Both the position numbers and the translations under genes were made by a program. This document shows, in pieces, positions 50,407 to 63,811 of a stretch of 64,000 nucleotides of DNA. Origin of the DNA: Garcia nutans (Eukaryota; Streptophyta; Magnoliopsida; Malpighiales; Euphorbiaceae). The DNA is taken from NCBI GenBank assembly GCA_947685225.1, contig CANTUV010000033.1, forward strand, positions 53,173,001 to 53,237,000, written 5' to 3'. Every line of letters starts with the position of its first letter. Within the stretch, counting starts at the first letter, position 1. A model generated the notes under the pieces. That model had not been told where the DNA came from, made no database searches, and saw nothing but the letters and a program-made list of their open reading frames with translations.

Positions 50407-52456
50407 ATGGAGAGAGAGGTGTTGGAGTTGTTTGAGTGCGCCAAGAAAGCTGCCGATGCCGCCGCGGATGACGGAGTTTCCTCGACTGCACCGGAGGTAG
50501 TTAGGTGTGTCGATGCGTTGAAACAGCTGAAGAATTTTCCGATAACTTATGATATTTTGGTATCTACTCAGGTAATTAAATTTCCTCTATTTTTTGTGGC
50601 TATTAACTTTTTTTTTTTCAAATTAGATTTCTGTCATTTTAATTTTGATAATTGGTAATTTGTAATCTATAGATTAAACTAGGTAGGGTAGGTTTTATTC
50701 ATAGTTGCGAATTGCAAGTTGAAATATGCCTTTACAGAGTTGATAACTTAGAATAGGATTTTTATTTTTTGTGAAATCGTTGTAAATGCATTGCTTTGAG
50801 TTTGAGTAGGAATCATTGCTATTCTTCTTCCCACTTTACTCAACTGATGGTTGGGTTAGTCTCTTAAATAAATGTGGAATTTTTGCAAGGACTATTTTCC
50901 AATATCTGCCAGTTTCATCTAAAGCTTTCTGAGGTGGAGAGGTCCAACTAGCTTCTTTCGCCGGTTCTCCTGTGGCCATATATACTCAGCTGAACAAAAT
51001 GCTTAATTTCAATATACTTCAGTAATCCTAACAGCCATACTCTTTTCATGACTTCTGTTGGTGTGGATAGTGCTATGTTTTCATGTGCAATTCTCTTTGG
51101 GATCATGAGGATCTTGAATTGCCCCCTACATCTTTACCTTGCATGGTACATATACAATTGTTTTCCCTCTACTTCAGTGGTGCATTCTAGCTGTTGAGGC
51201 TTCAAAAAACTGAATTGCCTTTTTTTTTTTTCCGCGAGTTGAACAGTGTTTTATGTGAACTCTTTTGATTGCCTGCTTGGTCTTGTTTGATGATGATGTT
51301 GTGGCAAAGGTGCAGTATGGAGGCATTGAACCTAGATGCTGCTTTGTCTATCCTCATGATATAGTTTAAATTGTTCTTGTCGAAATTATTTCTATTATTA
51401 TTTGTTGTCCCTCTCTTTTTCTTGTTGCCTCTGTGTGATACTAATTGCTTTATTTATGATAATTCTTATCAACCTAACAAATTTCTGATATAGGTAGGCT
51501 TCCTGCCTCTTGTGACCTTAAAATTGCCATGTAAATGTTTGTTCTAATACAATTAGTTGACCCTCTTATGGGGTTTTCTCTTCATATTTCAGGTTGGAAA
51601 ACGTCTAAGATCTATCACAAAGCATCCTAGGGAGAAGATCCAGTCTGTGGCCACTGACTTGTTGGAGAGATGGAAAAAGATAGTAATTGATGAGACCACT
51701 AAAAAGAAAAATGGTACCATTGATAATAAAAATTTAGTGAAAGCTGAGGTTTCAAAGGTGGAGGCTGTCAAAGTTGAGAAGCTTCAAAAGATAAGCGTAG
51801 GAAAGGTTGAAAAGATTGATCAGGAAACAACTGTTAAGGTTGAAAAGATGCCCAAGGAAGAGAAACAAGCTTCAAGTGCGAAGAAACCATCACAAGCCTC
51901 TTTTACTCCACCAAAGCTGACGACTTTAGTGAAATGTAATGATGCTTTACGTGACAAAGTTCGTGAACTTATTGTAGAGGCCTTATCCAAAGTTGCTAGT
52001 GAGGCTGATGAACATATCAGAGATGAAGTAGCTGCTTGCGACCCAATTCGAGTTGCTGTATCTGTTGAATCTGCTATGTTTGAAAAGATGGGTCGGTCAA
52101 ATGGAGCACAAAAGTTCAAGTACAGATCCATAATGTTCAACATCAAGGATCCAAATAATCCTGATTTAAGGAGAAAAGTTCTTCTTGGAGAGATCAAACC
52201 AGAGAGGCTGATTACTATGAGCCCTGAAGAAATGGCAAGTGAACAAAGGCAACGTGAAAATAACCAAATTAAAGAGAAAGCATTATTTGAATGTGAACGC
52301 GGTGGTGGACCAAAAGCCACAACTGATCAGTTTAAGTGTGGTCGATGTGGACAGCGCAAATGCACTTACTATCAGATGCAGACTAGGAGTGCAGATGAAC
52401 CTATGACAACATATGTAACGTGTGTAAACTGCAACAACCGTTGGAAATTCTGCTAG
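50407..52456 (+). CDS. Transcription elongation factor TFIIS
   Basis: Two exons, 50407-50571 and 51593-52456, joined by a 1-kb intron (CAG|GTAATT ... TTTCAG|GTTGG); 342 residues. In the nucleus TFIIS enters stalled RNA polymerase II and stimulates cleavage of backtracked RNA (family knowledge). Seen: N-terminal LW/TFIIS-N bundle about 20-77 (LKQLKNFPITYDILVSTQVG, LRSITKHPREKIQSVA, LLERWKKIV); Lys/Glu-rich linker with repeated KVEK; central domain about 175-290 (LRDKVRELIVEAL, KYRSIMFNIKDPNNPDLRRK, LITMSPEEMASEQ); C-terminal zinc ribbon with Cys 304, 307, 332 and 335 and the invariant RSADEP (320-325) carrying the acidic Asp-Glu pair that enters the polymerase active site. Complete and intact. 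Arabidopsis has a single such gene (RDO2). Confidence 0.96.
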
Positions 52457-53132
52457 TGAGGATGTAAGGTAGGACTACCACAGCGTGGAACAAATATGGA
52501 GCTTGTTATCTGGAAAGCTCCATTTCATTTAATGAATCATTATTGCTTGTGTTTATTGTCCGATATCTTGAAGAAAACTTTTCTATTCATATCCATTTAC
52601 TGCTGTGAAATTTGTTTCAAGGTTTATCCAGGCTTCTGCTGATGTTTTCTAGAGTAGGATTTTTCCAGATCCTAACAAGTGAACACAATATTGTGTTAAT
52701 TTTAATTTTTGTTCATGTTTAATGCTTTTTTATTATTAGCTTATTTATCATGATGTTATTTTAGTCATTCCGATTTTTTTTTCTGAAGACTTTGAGCACA
52801 ATCCTTGCAGCTTCATTTCATGCAGTTTTTAATCGAATCGGACTCAGACTGAAAATAAAATGAGTATGAATAGACAGGGTAATACAACAGGGTAGGGGAA
52901 ATACATGGAACTCTGATTCATTTCAATGGTGAATTTAACTGTACAAGTAGATAATAGTGGCATATTTTCATATTGCATCACAAATTGATGGATTATGATG
53001 ATTTTTCTGATTCGCTTAACAGTAATAGGCAGACAATTTATTCATGCTGCATTTGCATTACAGTCGTGCTGCAATGCATGCGTTTGAGTAGTTTGTCATT
53101 GCTGTGTTGATCGACGAAACAGTGTATGTATG
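52457..53132 (+). other. 3' region of TFIIS and spacer
   Basis: Contains the TFIIS 3' untranslated region; AATAAA-like signals are not clear-cut. The remainder shows no gene. It ends at a MITE whose left flank is TATGTATG. Confidence 0.5.
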
Positions 53133-53461
53133 CAGTGACGGAATCAGAATTTTACTGGGGGAGGGGGTCGGCGGTGTGCACTGACGATAGCCTGATGTTG
53201 CCGGCGATGGGGGCTAGTAGTGGCTGGCTGGGTTTGGGGGAGGGAAGGCCTGATTTTTAGACTATGTGAGAGAGAGAGAAGAGGGGGCTGCAAAAATGCA
53301 GCCTCTTTTTTTTTTAAATCTTCCTCCGGCAATCGATTTTTGTGGGGGATGTGTTTCTAAAACTACGTGACCGGCGGCCAGAGAGGGATATTCTCTCTCT
53401 TCTGGCCGCCGGTGAAGGGGATCGTGTGACCACACATGACTTTATAGTAGATTCGCTATTG
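53133..53461. mobile_element. hAT-like MITE (329 bp) with an internal hairpin
   Basis: Left end CAGTGACGGAATC, right end GATTCGCTATTG: imperfect terminal inverted repeats of about 12 bp. Flanks TATGTATG (53125-53132) and CATGTATG (53462-53469) match at seven of eight bases, the 8-bp target size of hAT elements. Internally, CCGGCGGCCAGAGAGG (53372 on) pairs with the reverse-complementary CTCTCTTCTGGCCGCCGG ending at 53412, a strong GC-rich hairpin. It is much richer in GC than its surroundings and has no coding capacity. CAGTGxCGGA ends are common in plant non-autonomous hAT elements (from memory). Confidence 0.65.
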
Positions 53462-53469
53462 CATGTATG

Positions 53470-54010
53470 TATGTGATGTGTCAGTTATTAAGCTAGGAGC
53501 ATCGGACTAAAGGTCTGCCATTAGCCCTTTGCAGGTTGGTCTACTGCCTGTGCAATTCAATCTTTCAATTCGAGTTCTTTAGACCTCAGAGCAAACAGCA
53601 TTATTTCAAGGAAACTGTTGTTTCTGCAGGTGTATAGATATTTTAGAGTTTTGTGCTTCGTATTTCTTTTGAATAGCTGAAAAGAAAAGACACATTGTCT
53701 GCTCCCTACACTGAACATAGAGTGTCTAATCAAGGATTCCCACAGAAAGTGGAACACATGGCTTAAATTTTAAAAGAAAAATTAGAAAAAAAAGGTAGAA
53801 TCATTTTCATAACAGGATGAAAACTGTAGCAGTATCTGTTGGAATTTGGATATCTCGAGCTAATCATATCGACATTGAAGAACCAATAATACGAATTGTC
53901 TGCGTTTCACAATTCTACACTGAAATACTGTAGAATCGACTTAAAAAAACCCAGTATTTCTGTCAAATTGAGAATCATCAACACAAACCACAGACTGCCC
54001 AAGGGAAACT
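53470..54010. other. Spacer between the MITE and the coiled-coil gene
   Basis: No gene is supported. The right part should hold the 3' untranslated region of the minus-strand coiled-coil gene. The 66-residue frame at 53557-53757 is not recognisable. Confidence 0.45.
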
Positions 54011-54829
54011 TTATTTCACAGCTACAATTTGTGAAGAAGAAACTGAATTTGAACTAGAACTAGAACTCGAACACGGGCTCTGCATCTGCAATCTGCTTCC
54101 ACTCACTGAGTCCATTTCTTCATCTTTCTTTTCCTGAAAATATATATAAATAAAAATAGATATTAACCACCGGAAATTCAAAAAAAAAACAGAGAAAATA
54201 AAAAGGGAGTTACCTGCCAATTGACATGAGCAATCTTCTTCTCATGTTCCTTCTCTCTAAGCGACCGCGTTGGAGAAATTCTCTGAAAAAAATCATGAAT
54301 TTATTGTTGTTATTATTTTAAATTTCACTTCCTTTTTTGTGTTGTTTGTGTGTGATTATGAATGAGCTCTCACCATAGAAGAAGAAGATTGGAGTTCCTT
54401 CAATCTGTAGAGTCTATCAACTTCGATTTCGAGCCCTTTTTGAATCTCTCCTCTCTGCTCCAGATCTTTCATCTGCAAATCCAACATATTCTCCCTCTCA
54501 TTCAACATCTTCTCTGTTCTTTCTCTGTCTAGTCTCAATCTCTCTAGTTTCTTCCTGATCGCACTGAGTTCCTCCGCTAGCGACACATCCAATGGCTCCA
54601 TGAGCAACTTTGTTGGCGTAGTTTCGGAGGTCGGATGGTTTTGCTTGTTCGATTCACCATCCGAGGAGGTCTCAATCTGTTCTGTCTTTGGCTTTGGTTT
54701 CGGCCTGGGCTTAAGAATCTGAATCTCGGTGATAAGATTGGCAGGTGAGTTCTTTGGTTGTAGAGGTTTCCGGCCAGATTTTAGACGGAGGTTTTGGTTT
54801 CCGCTGAGTGGAGATCGTAGCATCTGCAT
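54011..54829 (-). CDS. Coiled-coil protein, 215 residues, function unknown
   Basis: Exons 54374-54829, 54214-54282, 54011-54133; junctions ATG|GTGAGA, CAG|AGAATT, CAG|GTAACT and CAG|GAAAAG keep frame. N-terminal third is basic and Pro-rich (SGRKPLQPKNSPANLI, LKPRPKPKPK), suggesting nucleic-acid or microtubule contact. About 80-140 is a charged heptad-rich coiled coil (LAEELSAIRKKLERLRLDRE, MLDLQMKDLEQRGEIQKGLE). After it come RISPTRSLREKEHEKKIAHV and a Ser-rich tail ending QIVAVK. I do not recognise the family; proteins of this layout are often labelled myosin-heavy-chain-like without evidence. Start chosen as the first Met (MQMLRSP), where frame and composition change. Confidence 0.8.
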
Positions 54830-55161
54830 TTTTTTCAGAAGAAGCTTGGGATTGGGATTGGAACTGCGTCTGCGTCTTTGTCAGATGAGAAATGGAGATA
54901 ACAGAGGAAGAGAAAAAGAGGTTTGAATTTGAATAGAGACAGGCGCTAACGTGTAACGGCTACTATTATATAATTCTATCTTTTTTTTTTAAATTAATAT
55001 AAATATTTATTTATTTGCTTATTTGCTTAGGTTTAGAGTTACAAAACACGCTTCTTAATCCTGATTATCTATTATTATTATTACCATTTATCAAAGTGAT
55101 GATTATAAATGTGCAGACTGATTTGTCATATTATGGGAGGGAAATTATTTTAAAAAATTCA
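54830..55161. other. Upstream region of the coiled-coil gene
   Basis: Leader and promoter for the minus-strand coiled-coil gene (first 130 bases) followed by AT-rich DNA up to the copia LTR. On the minus strand TATATAATAGTAG (about 54960-54972) could be the TATA box, about 130 bases upstream of the start codon. Confidence 0.45.
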
Positions 55162-55398
55162 TATTAAAAAATATATGAATAATTACTTAATTTATCATAT
55201 TAAAATTATAATTAATTTCATCCTATTTATATTATAATTTAATTTAATTATAATTGTAATATTTTATTTTTATCTAAATTCTACTTAAATCACTGTATAT
55301 ACTCCATTATAAGTGGTGTATGATATAGAATCAATAATAAGAAGATTTTTTATATTTTTTTATTTTGTATCTATTTCTTTTTTTCTTTTATTTATAAC
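55162..55398 (+). repeat. 5' LTR of the copia element
   Basis: About 237 bp, starting TATTAAAAAATATATG (a TG start has probably decayed to TA) and ending TTTATAAC. It aligns along its length with 60251-60497, but with much divergence and small indels, meaning an old insertion. Confidence 0.75.
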
Positions 55399-58300
55399 GC
55401 GTTATCAGCATCAGCCTCTATCAATTTATTTATTTTAAATATTAAAATTCAAGAAAAGAAATAAAACTTTTATTAAAATTTATTCGTATCAATTTGAAAG
55501 TAAAAATTATAAGACTTAAAATTTTTATTGACATTATGATTTTAAATATATTTCTGGATATTTAATTTATATTTATTAATAATTGAATATGATTGATATT
55601 TTTTAGATTGAGACTTACGGTTTTTCTCAATAAATAGTATCCGAACTCATCACGTTGAATCATTAAGAAATTTTATAAGGATATAATATATATTTTTGTT
55701 CGATATTTTATCGTGTATAATTTGTTTATATTTATGAGGTTTCAATTTTACGTAACCTTTAAATCTATTCATATTAATTTCGCTGGGCGATACAATTTTA
55801 AAAAAAATTCATTAAAGGTTTTGGCTATTATGCGTATCAATTAATAGATTATATTTTTTTTAACTAACAGTGGGCTTACGAAACCCAAAGCACATTATCA
55901 ATTATCACCACACAAGGGCAACTCTGTGTATATATTTATATATAAAAAAAAAGGTTGACTTTTGTATTGCCTTTTGATACGAATTGAGAATCCTATAGTA
56001 TTGATAGCATATAATATATATATATATATATATTATGAATGAGGTTACTGTTTATATTTATTATATGGTTCTTGAATCAACATATATTTATCGAGTTTGG
56101 TCAATATATAAATTACAATATATATATATATTGAATTTGTGATATATATATATATATTATATCTTAGAGTTATAATATTTAAACTCTAATTATAATTTTT
56201 AGTTTTTATTTATTTGATAGTTCTATAATTTATCTAATTTAATTTTTTATTTAAATTTGATATCTTTACGATATTAAATATCATAATATTTGAATTTATT
56301 ATTCTTGATATTTTCTAAAAAAATTATATGTTATGGGTATTTGATAATGATATTTATCTCGATATTATAAATCTCAGAGGTATTATGAAAAAAAATAAAG
56401 CATCCCTACAGGATCGCTTAAAAATAATTATTTTTCTTTTAATTATTCATACGAGATATTAAAAATTGATTATCTTATTATTAATGATTTATTATAGTCT
56501 TTTTGGTAAATATTAAACTTTTCATTCCTCAAATGTACTCATGCAAACTAATTTCTTGTTTACCTGTAGCTAAACAAAATATTTAGCTTTTGATAAAAAA
56601 TCATCAAACTCATCCAATTAGCTTAATATCATTCCATGAAGTGAATGTGATATTTTTTAAAGACTATAGAAGATATATTGATAAAAGATTCATGGTATAA
56701 TTTTTTTTTCTATCCATTATAAAAGCAAAAGTACTAAAAAGATATATCAGTAAAACTCTCATAATTTTTTATGATTAGAAAATATTTATTATAGTTAATA
56801 TTAATAGAAATTAATATTAATATGATATTTGGTTTTGCAAATATAATTAAATGCTCTAGAAGAGTTTACATTATATTCTGAATTTACATTGATTCGTTGA
56901 ATCCAAGTGATCATGAAAAAATTTACTAAATTTTAAAAAATATGTCATAATGAATATTATATTAAAACAAAATGAGAGATGTATTGAATTTTTATATATC
57001 ACCTCTATAAATTGAACCGAAAGTTCATATTAGAAATTTTTTTTATTAAATGGATTATATTATACATATATAAAGATAGTTGAGTTATACTATATACACC
57101 ATAAATGCATAGATTTTTAAAATTCTATATTTTAGTATGATCGTCTTGATCATCCAGGATTAAACATAATGAGACATATTATTAAAAATACAAATAGATA
57201 TTGACTGAAAAAAAAATTCTTTTGATGATTATTTTTGTGGTTCTTGTGCTTAAGGTAAATTAATTATGAGATTTTTACCATTTAAATTATATTTAGAGTT
57301 TCTTGAATTTCTACAAAAAAAATATATGGAGATATTTGTGGCATTATCCATTAATCTTATGGATTTTTTAGATACTTTATGATTTTAATTGATGTTTTAA
57401 CTCGATAGTTATATATTGTTAACTTGTAATATTACTTTTGCTAAATTTTTTGCTCAAATTATAAAGTTAAGGTCAATATTTTTTTTATTGTCATATCAAG
57501 AAAATTTATCTAGATAATGCATATGAGTTTATTTGAAAAGTATGTTATGATTATATTATTATTGAATACTTTATTGTATATGTTTATACTCTATATGATT
57601 TAGTTAAATAATTAATTATTAAGTTTTTACAATTAATTATTATTCATGTGAAATCAAAACTTCCTATATTTACTTGGATATGTATTTGAATATATATTAT
57701 TGTTTATGTTGCGCCTTTAATTTATATTTGACTATATATATATCACAAGTTTTCTACTTTAAACTTGCATCTAACTAACAAAATATATCTTATCTAGAAT
57801 TTATTGTTGCATTATATATGTTCTTATTACATATCCTCAAAGAAATAAAATAGATTATCAATATTATCTTGATATCTATGTAGATTTTATTGTCTAAATT
57901 AGATATTATTGATCTTTAACGATAAATTTTCTAGAGCAATATTTTTAGTGAGTTTATTTTTCTACTCTTAGGGAAAGATAAAAGTAAATGATTAAAAACA
58001 CAAGAGATTAATTGAAAATTTTATTTAATCTTGATACACGTATAAATCAATATGAACTAGAAATTTAAAAACTGATTCGTTTGCAGAATATTGCAAATCA
58101 GTTATCAGATATCTTACATATACCCAGAAGATTTCTAAATCATATGCTTTAGCTGCTAATACTTCTACTTGATTGATTGTTCATATAAGACATCTTATTA
58201 GTACGACAACCATTGAAAATAATATGTGCTTGAAGCGTGATGGACCACTTGATTCAAAATATTAATTTTTTAAAAAGAAATGAATAATATCAAAATAGCA

Positions 58301-60250
58301 CTTCTGAAGAGGTCAAAAGCAACATAAATCAACAACCCCATATTTCTAGAGAAGTAACTTCAAAAATAGTTTCGCTATCGAAAATTTTTGAGATCTCTTT
58401 TAAAAATAAAAAAATGTGAGAAATGGGTGAAATTATTATTGATAATATATTTACATATGTTGATGCTGAAATTATTGAAATATGTTTTAGCCTAAAAATT
58501 ATTAAAATTATCGACGTTGAAGTGATTGGTCAAAATAAAAAGTAATCTAGGTTGAGCTATATTCATCTGATAAATGTATAATATTTGGACAAGTAGTCTA
58601 GATAACAGAAAATATCAAATCCATGGGGTATTATATGTAAAAGAAATGAATCAAATGAGATTATGAAAAGAACATATTTCCTCTATTATGAATACAATTA
58701 CTTTTAAAATTACTTTGACAGCCCCTGAAGGGCTCGGCATTATATTATGATAACTTACTCATATGACTCATAAGATAAATGAGTTAAATGAAATTATGAA
58801 ATATAAGGCACAGCTTGTGGCACAAGAATTCTCACAAAGTCTTTGTATATATGATGATTAGATATATTCCTCTGTCATGGATATTATTACCTTTAGATTT
58901 TTTATATGTTTGGCAGCCTTTGAGACTCAACATATATTTAATGGATATTGTGACAGTTTACTTATTTAGTTCACTAGATAATAATATACATATATATATG
59001 AAATTTTCTAAAAGATTCGAGATGCATGAAGTATATAATACTTTGACAAATATATTACATTGACCTCCAAAGATTCTGATATAAGCTAAAGCAATATAGG
59101 CAAATATGGTATAATTGCCTATTTAAATACTTAGAGAAAATGAATACGAAAATAATTCAATTTGTCCACGTGTTTTTATCTAGAAGATCAATTCAGAATT
59201 TATTATAGTTGTAGTTTATATTTATAATTTAAATATAATAAGAACTCCATAAGGGATTTTAATTACTGCAGACTATTTAATGAAGAAATTTGAAATGAAG
59301 GAACTTGGAAGAATAAAATTTAATCTTGGTTTCAAGTTGAGTATCTGTCAAATGAAATTATTGTCCATCAAGCATCATATATCAAAATATCTTGAAATAA
59401 TTTTATATGGATAAATATTATCTATTAAGCACTTCAATGATATTCATTCGCTTGATGTAAAAGAAGATTTTTTTTCACTCACGAAAAGAAAATAAAGAAA
59501 TTAATGGTCCTAAAGTATCATATTTCAGTGTAATAGGTAGTTTTATATCTTGCTAATAATACAATATCAGATATTATTTTTGCAGTTAATTTATTTGCAG
59601 GGTTTAGCTCTACACCAACTAAAAGGGATTAGAATGGAATGAAACATGTTTTATATACCTATATAGCACATATGATATGAGTTATATTTTTGCTTATAAT
59701 AATATTACTATTTTATGGTAATGTGTGAAGCAAATAATTATTGCTACTTCACCAAATCATTTAGAGATATTAGCTATTCGTTAAGCCAGATAAAAATATA
59801 TATGATTGAGAACTATAATCAAACATATTAAAAAAATATGTTAATTATCTATAGAAGGCGACACACTAACAATATTGCAAGAATATAATACAACGTATAT
59901 TGCACAAATTAAGTGAGGCATCATAAAAAGTTATATAACTAAACACAGATCACCAAAGTTCTTTTACACTCATGAACTCACGAAGAAAGAAAAAGTCAAT
60001 ATTTGCAAAGTTTGTTCAAGTAATAATCCAGCAGACTTGTTCATAAAGACATTACCGATATCAGTTTTCAAAAGATATGTACACAATATTGTGATATGTT
60101 CAATTAAAATATCTTAGTTGAATATATTTTTGATGGAAAGTTACCTATGAATACTGTACTCTTTTTCCTTTGTTAAGTTTTTATTCCACTAAATTTTCTC
60201 AGCAAGATTTTAATCACGCATATTTATAGGAGTAGTCATCCAAGGAAAAG

Positions 60251-60497
60251 TATTAGAAAATATACAGATGACTACTTAATTGGATTAACTTTATCTTATC
60301 AAAATTATGATTAGTTTTATCCTATTCATATTAGGATTTAATGTAATTATAATTGTAATCTTTTATTCTGATCTAAATTCTACTTACACCAATATATATA
60401 CCTTATTATAAATAGTGCATAATATACAATCAATAATAAAGAGATCTCTCATATTTGTTGTTCTATATCCATCTTCTCTCTTCTTTTATTCATAACA
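60251..60497 (+). repeat. 3' LTR of the copia element
   Basis: About 247 bp, starting TATTAGAAAATATAC right after a purine tract AAGGAAAAG (the likely polypurine tract) and ending TTTATTCATAACA. It is the better preserved copy. Confidence 0.78.
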
Positions 60498-61942
60498 AGA
60501 CCCTAAATCATACAATAATTCTTTATAGAATTTTATATAAGATTCCATAATCACGTAGAAAATTGTTATGCCTTCTTTTTTTTTTTTTTTAATTTTCAAC
60601 ATCTTAATTTTGAAATTTTTGGTTTGAATCAAACTTTTTTGCTTTTTTCCTTTCAGCATCTAGGACATCCTAATGTTGCTAAAAATTGAAATTTAGTGTT
60701 ATCCTTAAAATGATCCCACTTGCATTAAAACACCGATTGTTTTTGTGACTCCGCTGATTGATAATTTAGAATAATCCAAAGATTGATTATTGAAGTGGAC
60801 AAATTCAGTATGATGCTTGTATTTAATTACCAGGTGGTAAGAGATTCAACTGATGCTTTTTTCATCTTCTGCATTAAGAAGTGCTGAGTTTGGCTTGACA
60901 AGTTTTAATTATCCATATTTATCGCGTGACAAATTATATTGTTTTCAACAAATAAATCCATATTTTTCTGCATATACCAGATACTTTTCTTCAAAATGCT
61001 CTAATTGAAGTAATAAAAAAATCGTATCGAAATAAAATATCTAAAAATGATTGTAATATGATTTATAGAAAGCTGTATTAACATTCCCAAAAAGAAAAAA
61101 GGTTTTTGACACACATCACTATCATTTTTCTATAATTAACTATAATAACCTTTCAATTTTAGAAAATTTTTCAAAAGAATTTTAATACACTAATAAATTT
61201 TTAACTTCTCTATTTTAAAACTCGTTACATTGTAAATAAAAAATAACTAAAAGAGTGATAATAGAAAAACCAAGTAATTTTATTGTTTGAATGCATGTAT
61301 ACCAATCTAAGTAATATTCTCTAAATGGATATGATAACCGTACCAGTAATTTTGTCTTTTGAATAAAATTATTATGTCCTGTACAGAATTAGAAAGCAAG
61401 GACAAGGAGCCGGTGAGGACCGACCGGATGGAAGAAATATGGAAATACAATCATCTTACAGGAGACTGAGGCTTTGTTGGTCCGAAAAACGACAATCAAC
61501 ATACTGGTGTGCTTAGCAGCTTATCAGCATGATGCTTGTTCTGTATAAGACCAATCTGCAATTCTTCATCTAATCCAATAAACTGAGTCTATCAAATATT
61601 TACATTATAAATGGTCTAACTTATGTTTTACACGCTACTTACAAAGCATTGATACACTACAAACAAGTCCCAATAGAGAGTTTTTTTTTTTTGAACGAAA
61701 TCCCAATAGAGTTTCACTACCCTATAAAGAATCACAAGAAGCTTCACAAGAAAACAAAATCTAATTCTTGAACGAGTGTAATATGAGAAAGAAATCAAGA
61801 AAACTACTGACCTGGAAAAAAAGTGTTGTGATGACATAGGGGAAAAGGAATGTGCTGCCATTTAGATGGATATATCTACATGCAGAAATAAATAAAAAAA
61901 ATGGTGCGAGAGAAATAAGGAGGTATATCAGTATCCTGATTT
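60498..61942. other. AT-rich spacer
   Basis: No gene seen. It ends in the 3' untranslated region of the minus-strand gene beyond 61943. Frames at 61628-61970 (minus) are Phe/Leu/Ile-rich noise. Confidence 0.5.
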
Positions 61943-63811
61943 TCAAAAGTAATCCATTGGAAGCTCCCAATCATTGTCAGGTTTTCTTGTTTTTGTACGG
62001 AATTTCTGACTGCGAAAACTTCTCCTTCTGCTCTGATTATGATCAGATCTAACTGAAATTTCACCATCAGAATGTTCTTCAATTTCATCTACGTAAGTTC
62101 CCACATTTTGAGCATCCCAGAAACCCTGGAATGAGCATAGAGGATACTTAGCTGCTGGAATAATCATCAGTTAGTAAGCAAAGTGACAAGAAGCAATCAC
62201 TTGAACATGCATCTCTCTGAACCAAGTTGGTTGTTATGAAAATTAGCTCCCCAGATATGGGTTTATTTGTAAACATGGGTTGATTCAAAGTTTCTGCCAA
62301 CGGGAGCATGCTACATGCAAATATGTGTACCAATTGTCACTTTCCCATGCATTCATTGGCGGATTCTATCATTGATTCTATGATTTCCACTTTCTGCCAA
62401 TTTTCAGTCAATATAATGCCATAGATCATTTCAGTTTCCAAACTAAATATGAATAAGACAATTTAAGTTTTCAAAACAGCTATAAACAATTAAAGTTTGG
62501 GGCAAGCCCAAAGATTAATTAGAGGCATAATAATATATTATTATTGTTATCTTTTAAGGGCAGTGGGGGCATTCAAATCAAATATAGAACCATAGACAAT
62601 TTAAATTTTTGAGCGGGAGCAAATCTAAATTTTTAATCAGTTAAGAGAAAAAAAAAAATTCAACCCACAATTTAAAGGTGCTCCATTATCCTAATAAATC
62701 CATCCTTGTCTGGAACCAAAAATCGAAGTTAGCTTGGGATATGTCAAGTCGAATTTGAACCAAAGAGATCAATTATAATTTAGCATTTACTCAAACAAGA
62801 GATAGGAGAAATGTCTAGTAGTCCTGTTGAAGATGAATTTTTCCCAGAACTGAACTCAGAATTCAGAATATCCTCATTAATTAGTACCTTTGGCAGACAC
62901 TAGAAAACTAGCAACCCTAGATGAAAACTGGATATGTAATTGACTAATAAGAGCACATCAATGAATTAAATGGTAATAAGTGAAATATCAGTATGATGGG
63001 GGTGAATTTTATATAGGCCTATATGCAAGGCATCAATTAATGTGCTATAATACGGGAAATATTTTGCCTATGCATGCACATGCACTTGCCTGTGCAATTT
63101 GCACATATCACATGTCTTTAAAATGCCAACAGCCTTCAAGCATATTTTCGTGACTGAGGAGAATGGAATAATTTAGCTGATAAATGTTTGAAAGATGAAT
63201 TTTCAGGAGGCCTTTCATGGCATTTGAAGAATTCTATAAGTCAATCCAAAAACACAATTCAAAGCCTCATTATGTACCAATAAGTTACCTTCGTTAATTT
63301 TTGTATCTGTGAGGCTGCTGCTTCATGCACGATAACCGTGTCTGATAAAACTTCAAGGACTTCCTCAATAGGTAAAGCATAGGTACTCACCTGAAATCAA
63401 GAAAGAAGTTAACAATAAGCTGGTACCCCCTTCTAAAGAAGACAATTGTTGATAGCATTAGCGTATGATAATAGCACAAAAATGTTTTTGGCTTTGATAG
63501 TATACTTAAAAAAAGTATGGTAAAGACCATAAAATTGACATCAGGAATTTCAGTATATAGTATTTAAAAAGTCAAATGATCAATCTACTGACCAAACTAG
63601 ATGGAATGATGGAAATCCCAAATGAATCAAGCTCAAGCAATTCCACAGCCCCAGAATTAACATTTAAGGAGTATCCCCGCACCTAAAAGAACAATGATAC
63701 ACATAAAAAATTGATTAGGCAATAAATATTAGATGTACTAGAAGGCCAAATGCATGAAACATTGACGCACCTTCCCAATGTATCGGCGACCTGGCGTCAC
63801 TCGTATCCTAC
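61943..63811 (-). CDS. Last four visible exons of an unidentified gene (5' end off window)
   Basis: Exons 63771-63811, 63593-63682, 63289-63390, 61943-62125 have canonical junctions and consistent phase, giving the C-terminal 137 residues and a stop. They read GRIRVTPGRRYIGK, then VRGYSLNVNSGAVELLELDS with FGISIIPSSL, then VSTYALPIEEVLEVLSDTVI, and a last exon GFWDAQNVGTYVDEIEEHSD followed by a basic RSDHNQSRRRSFRSQKFRTK and ending DNDWELPMDYF. The first parts look like a folded beta-rich domain; the tail is acidic, then basic, and likely disordered. I do not recognise the family. The gene is cut by the right edge, so its start and main domains are unknown. Confidence 0.78.

Larger units (their letters stand above)
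55162..60497 (+). mobile_element. Decayed Ty1/copia retrotransposon with both LTRs
   Basis: LTRs at about 55162-55398 and 60251-60497 share long stretches (CTAAATTCTACTTA, GTAATTATAATTGTAAT-like, ATCAATAATAA). The primer-binding region after the 5' LTR reads CGTTATCAGCATCAGCCT. Internal remains, in frame pieces: YDRLDHPGLN (gag-pre-integrase, about 57137), GDICGIIHP (integrase, about 57330), YKAQLVAQEFSQ (polymerase, about 58800), YLMDIVT-type RT core at about 58936, and FFYTHEL ... NPADLFIKTLP (RNase H end, about 59960-60055). Integrase before polymerase proves copia order. Stops and indels everywhere; dead for a long time. No matching target duplication was found. Confidence 0.88.

Noticed and set aside
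51820..52320. Minus-strand 166-residue frame
   Set aside because: Antisense shadow of the TFIIS second exon.
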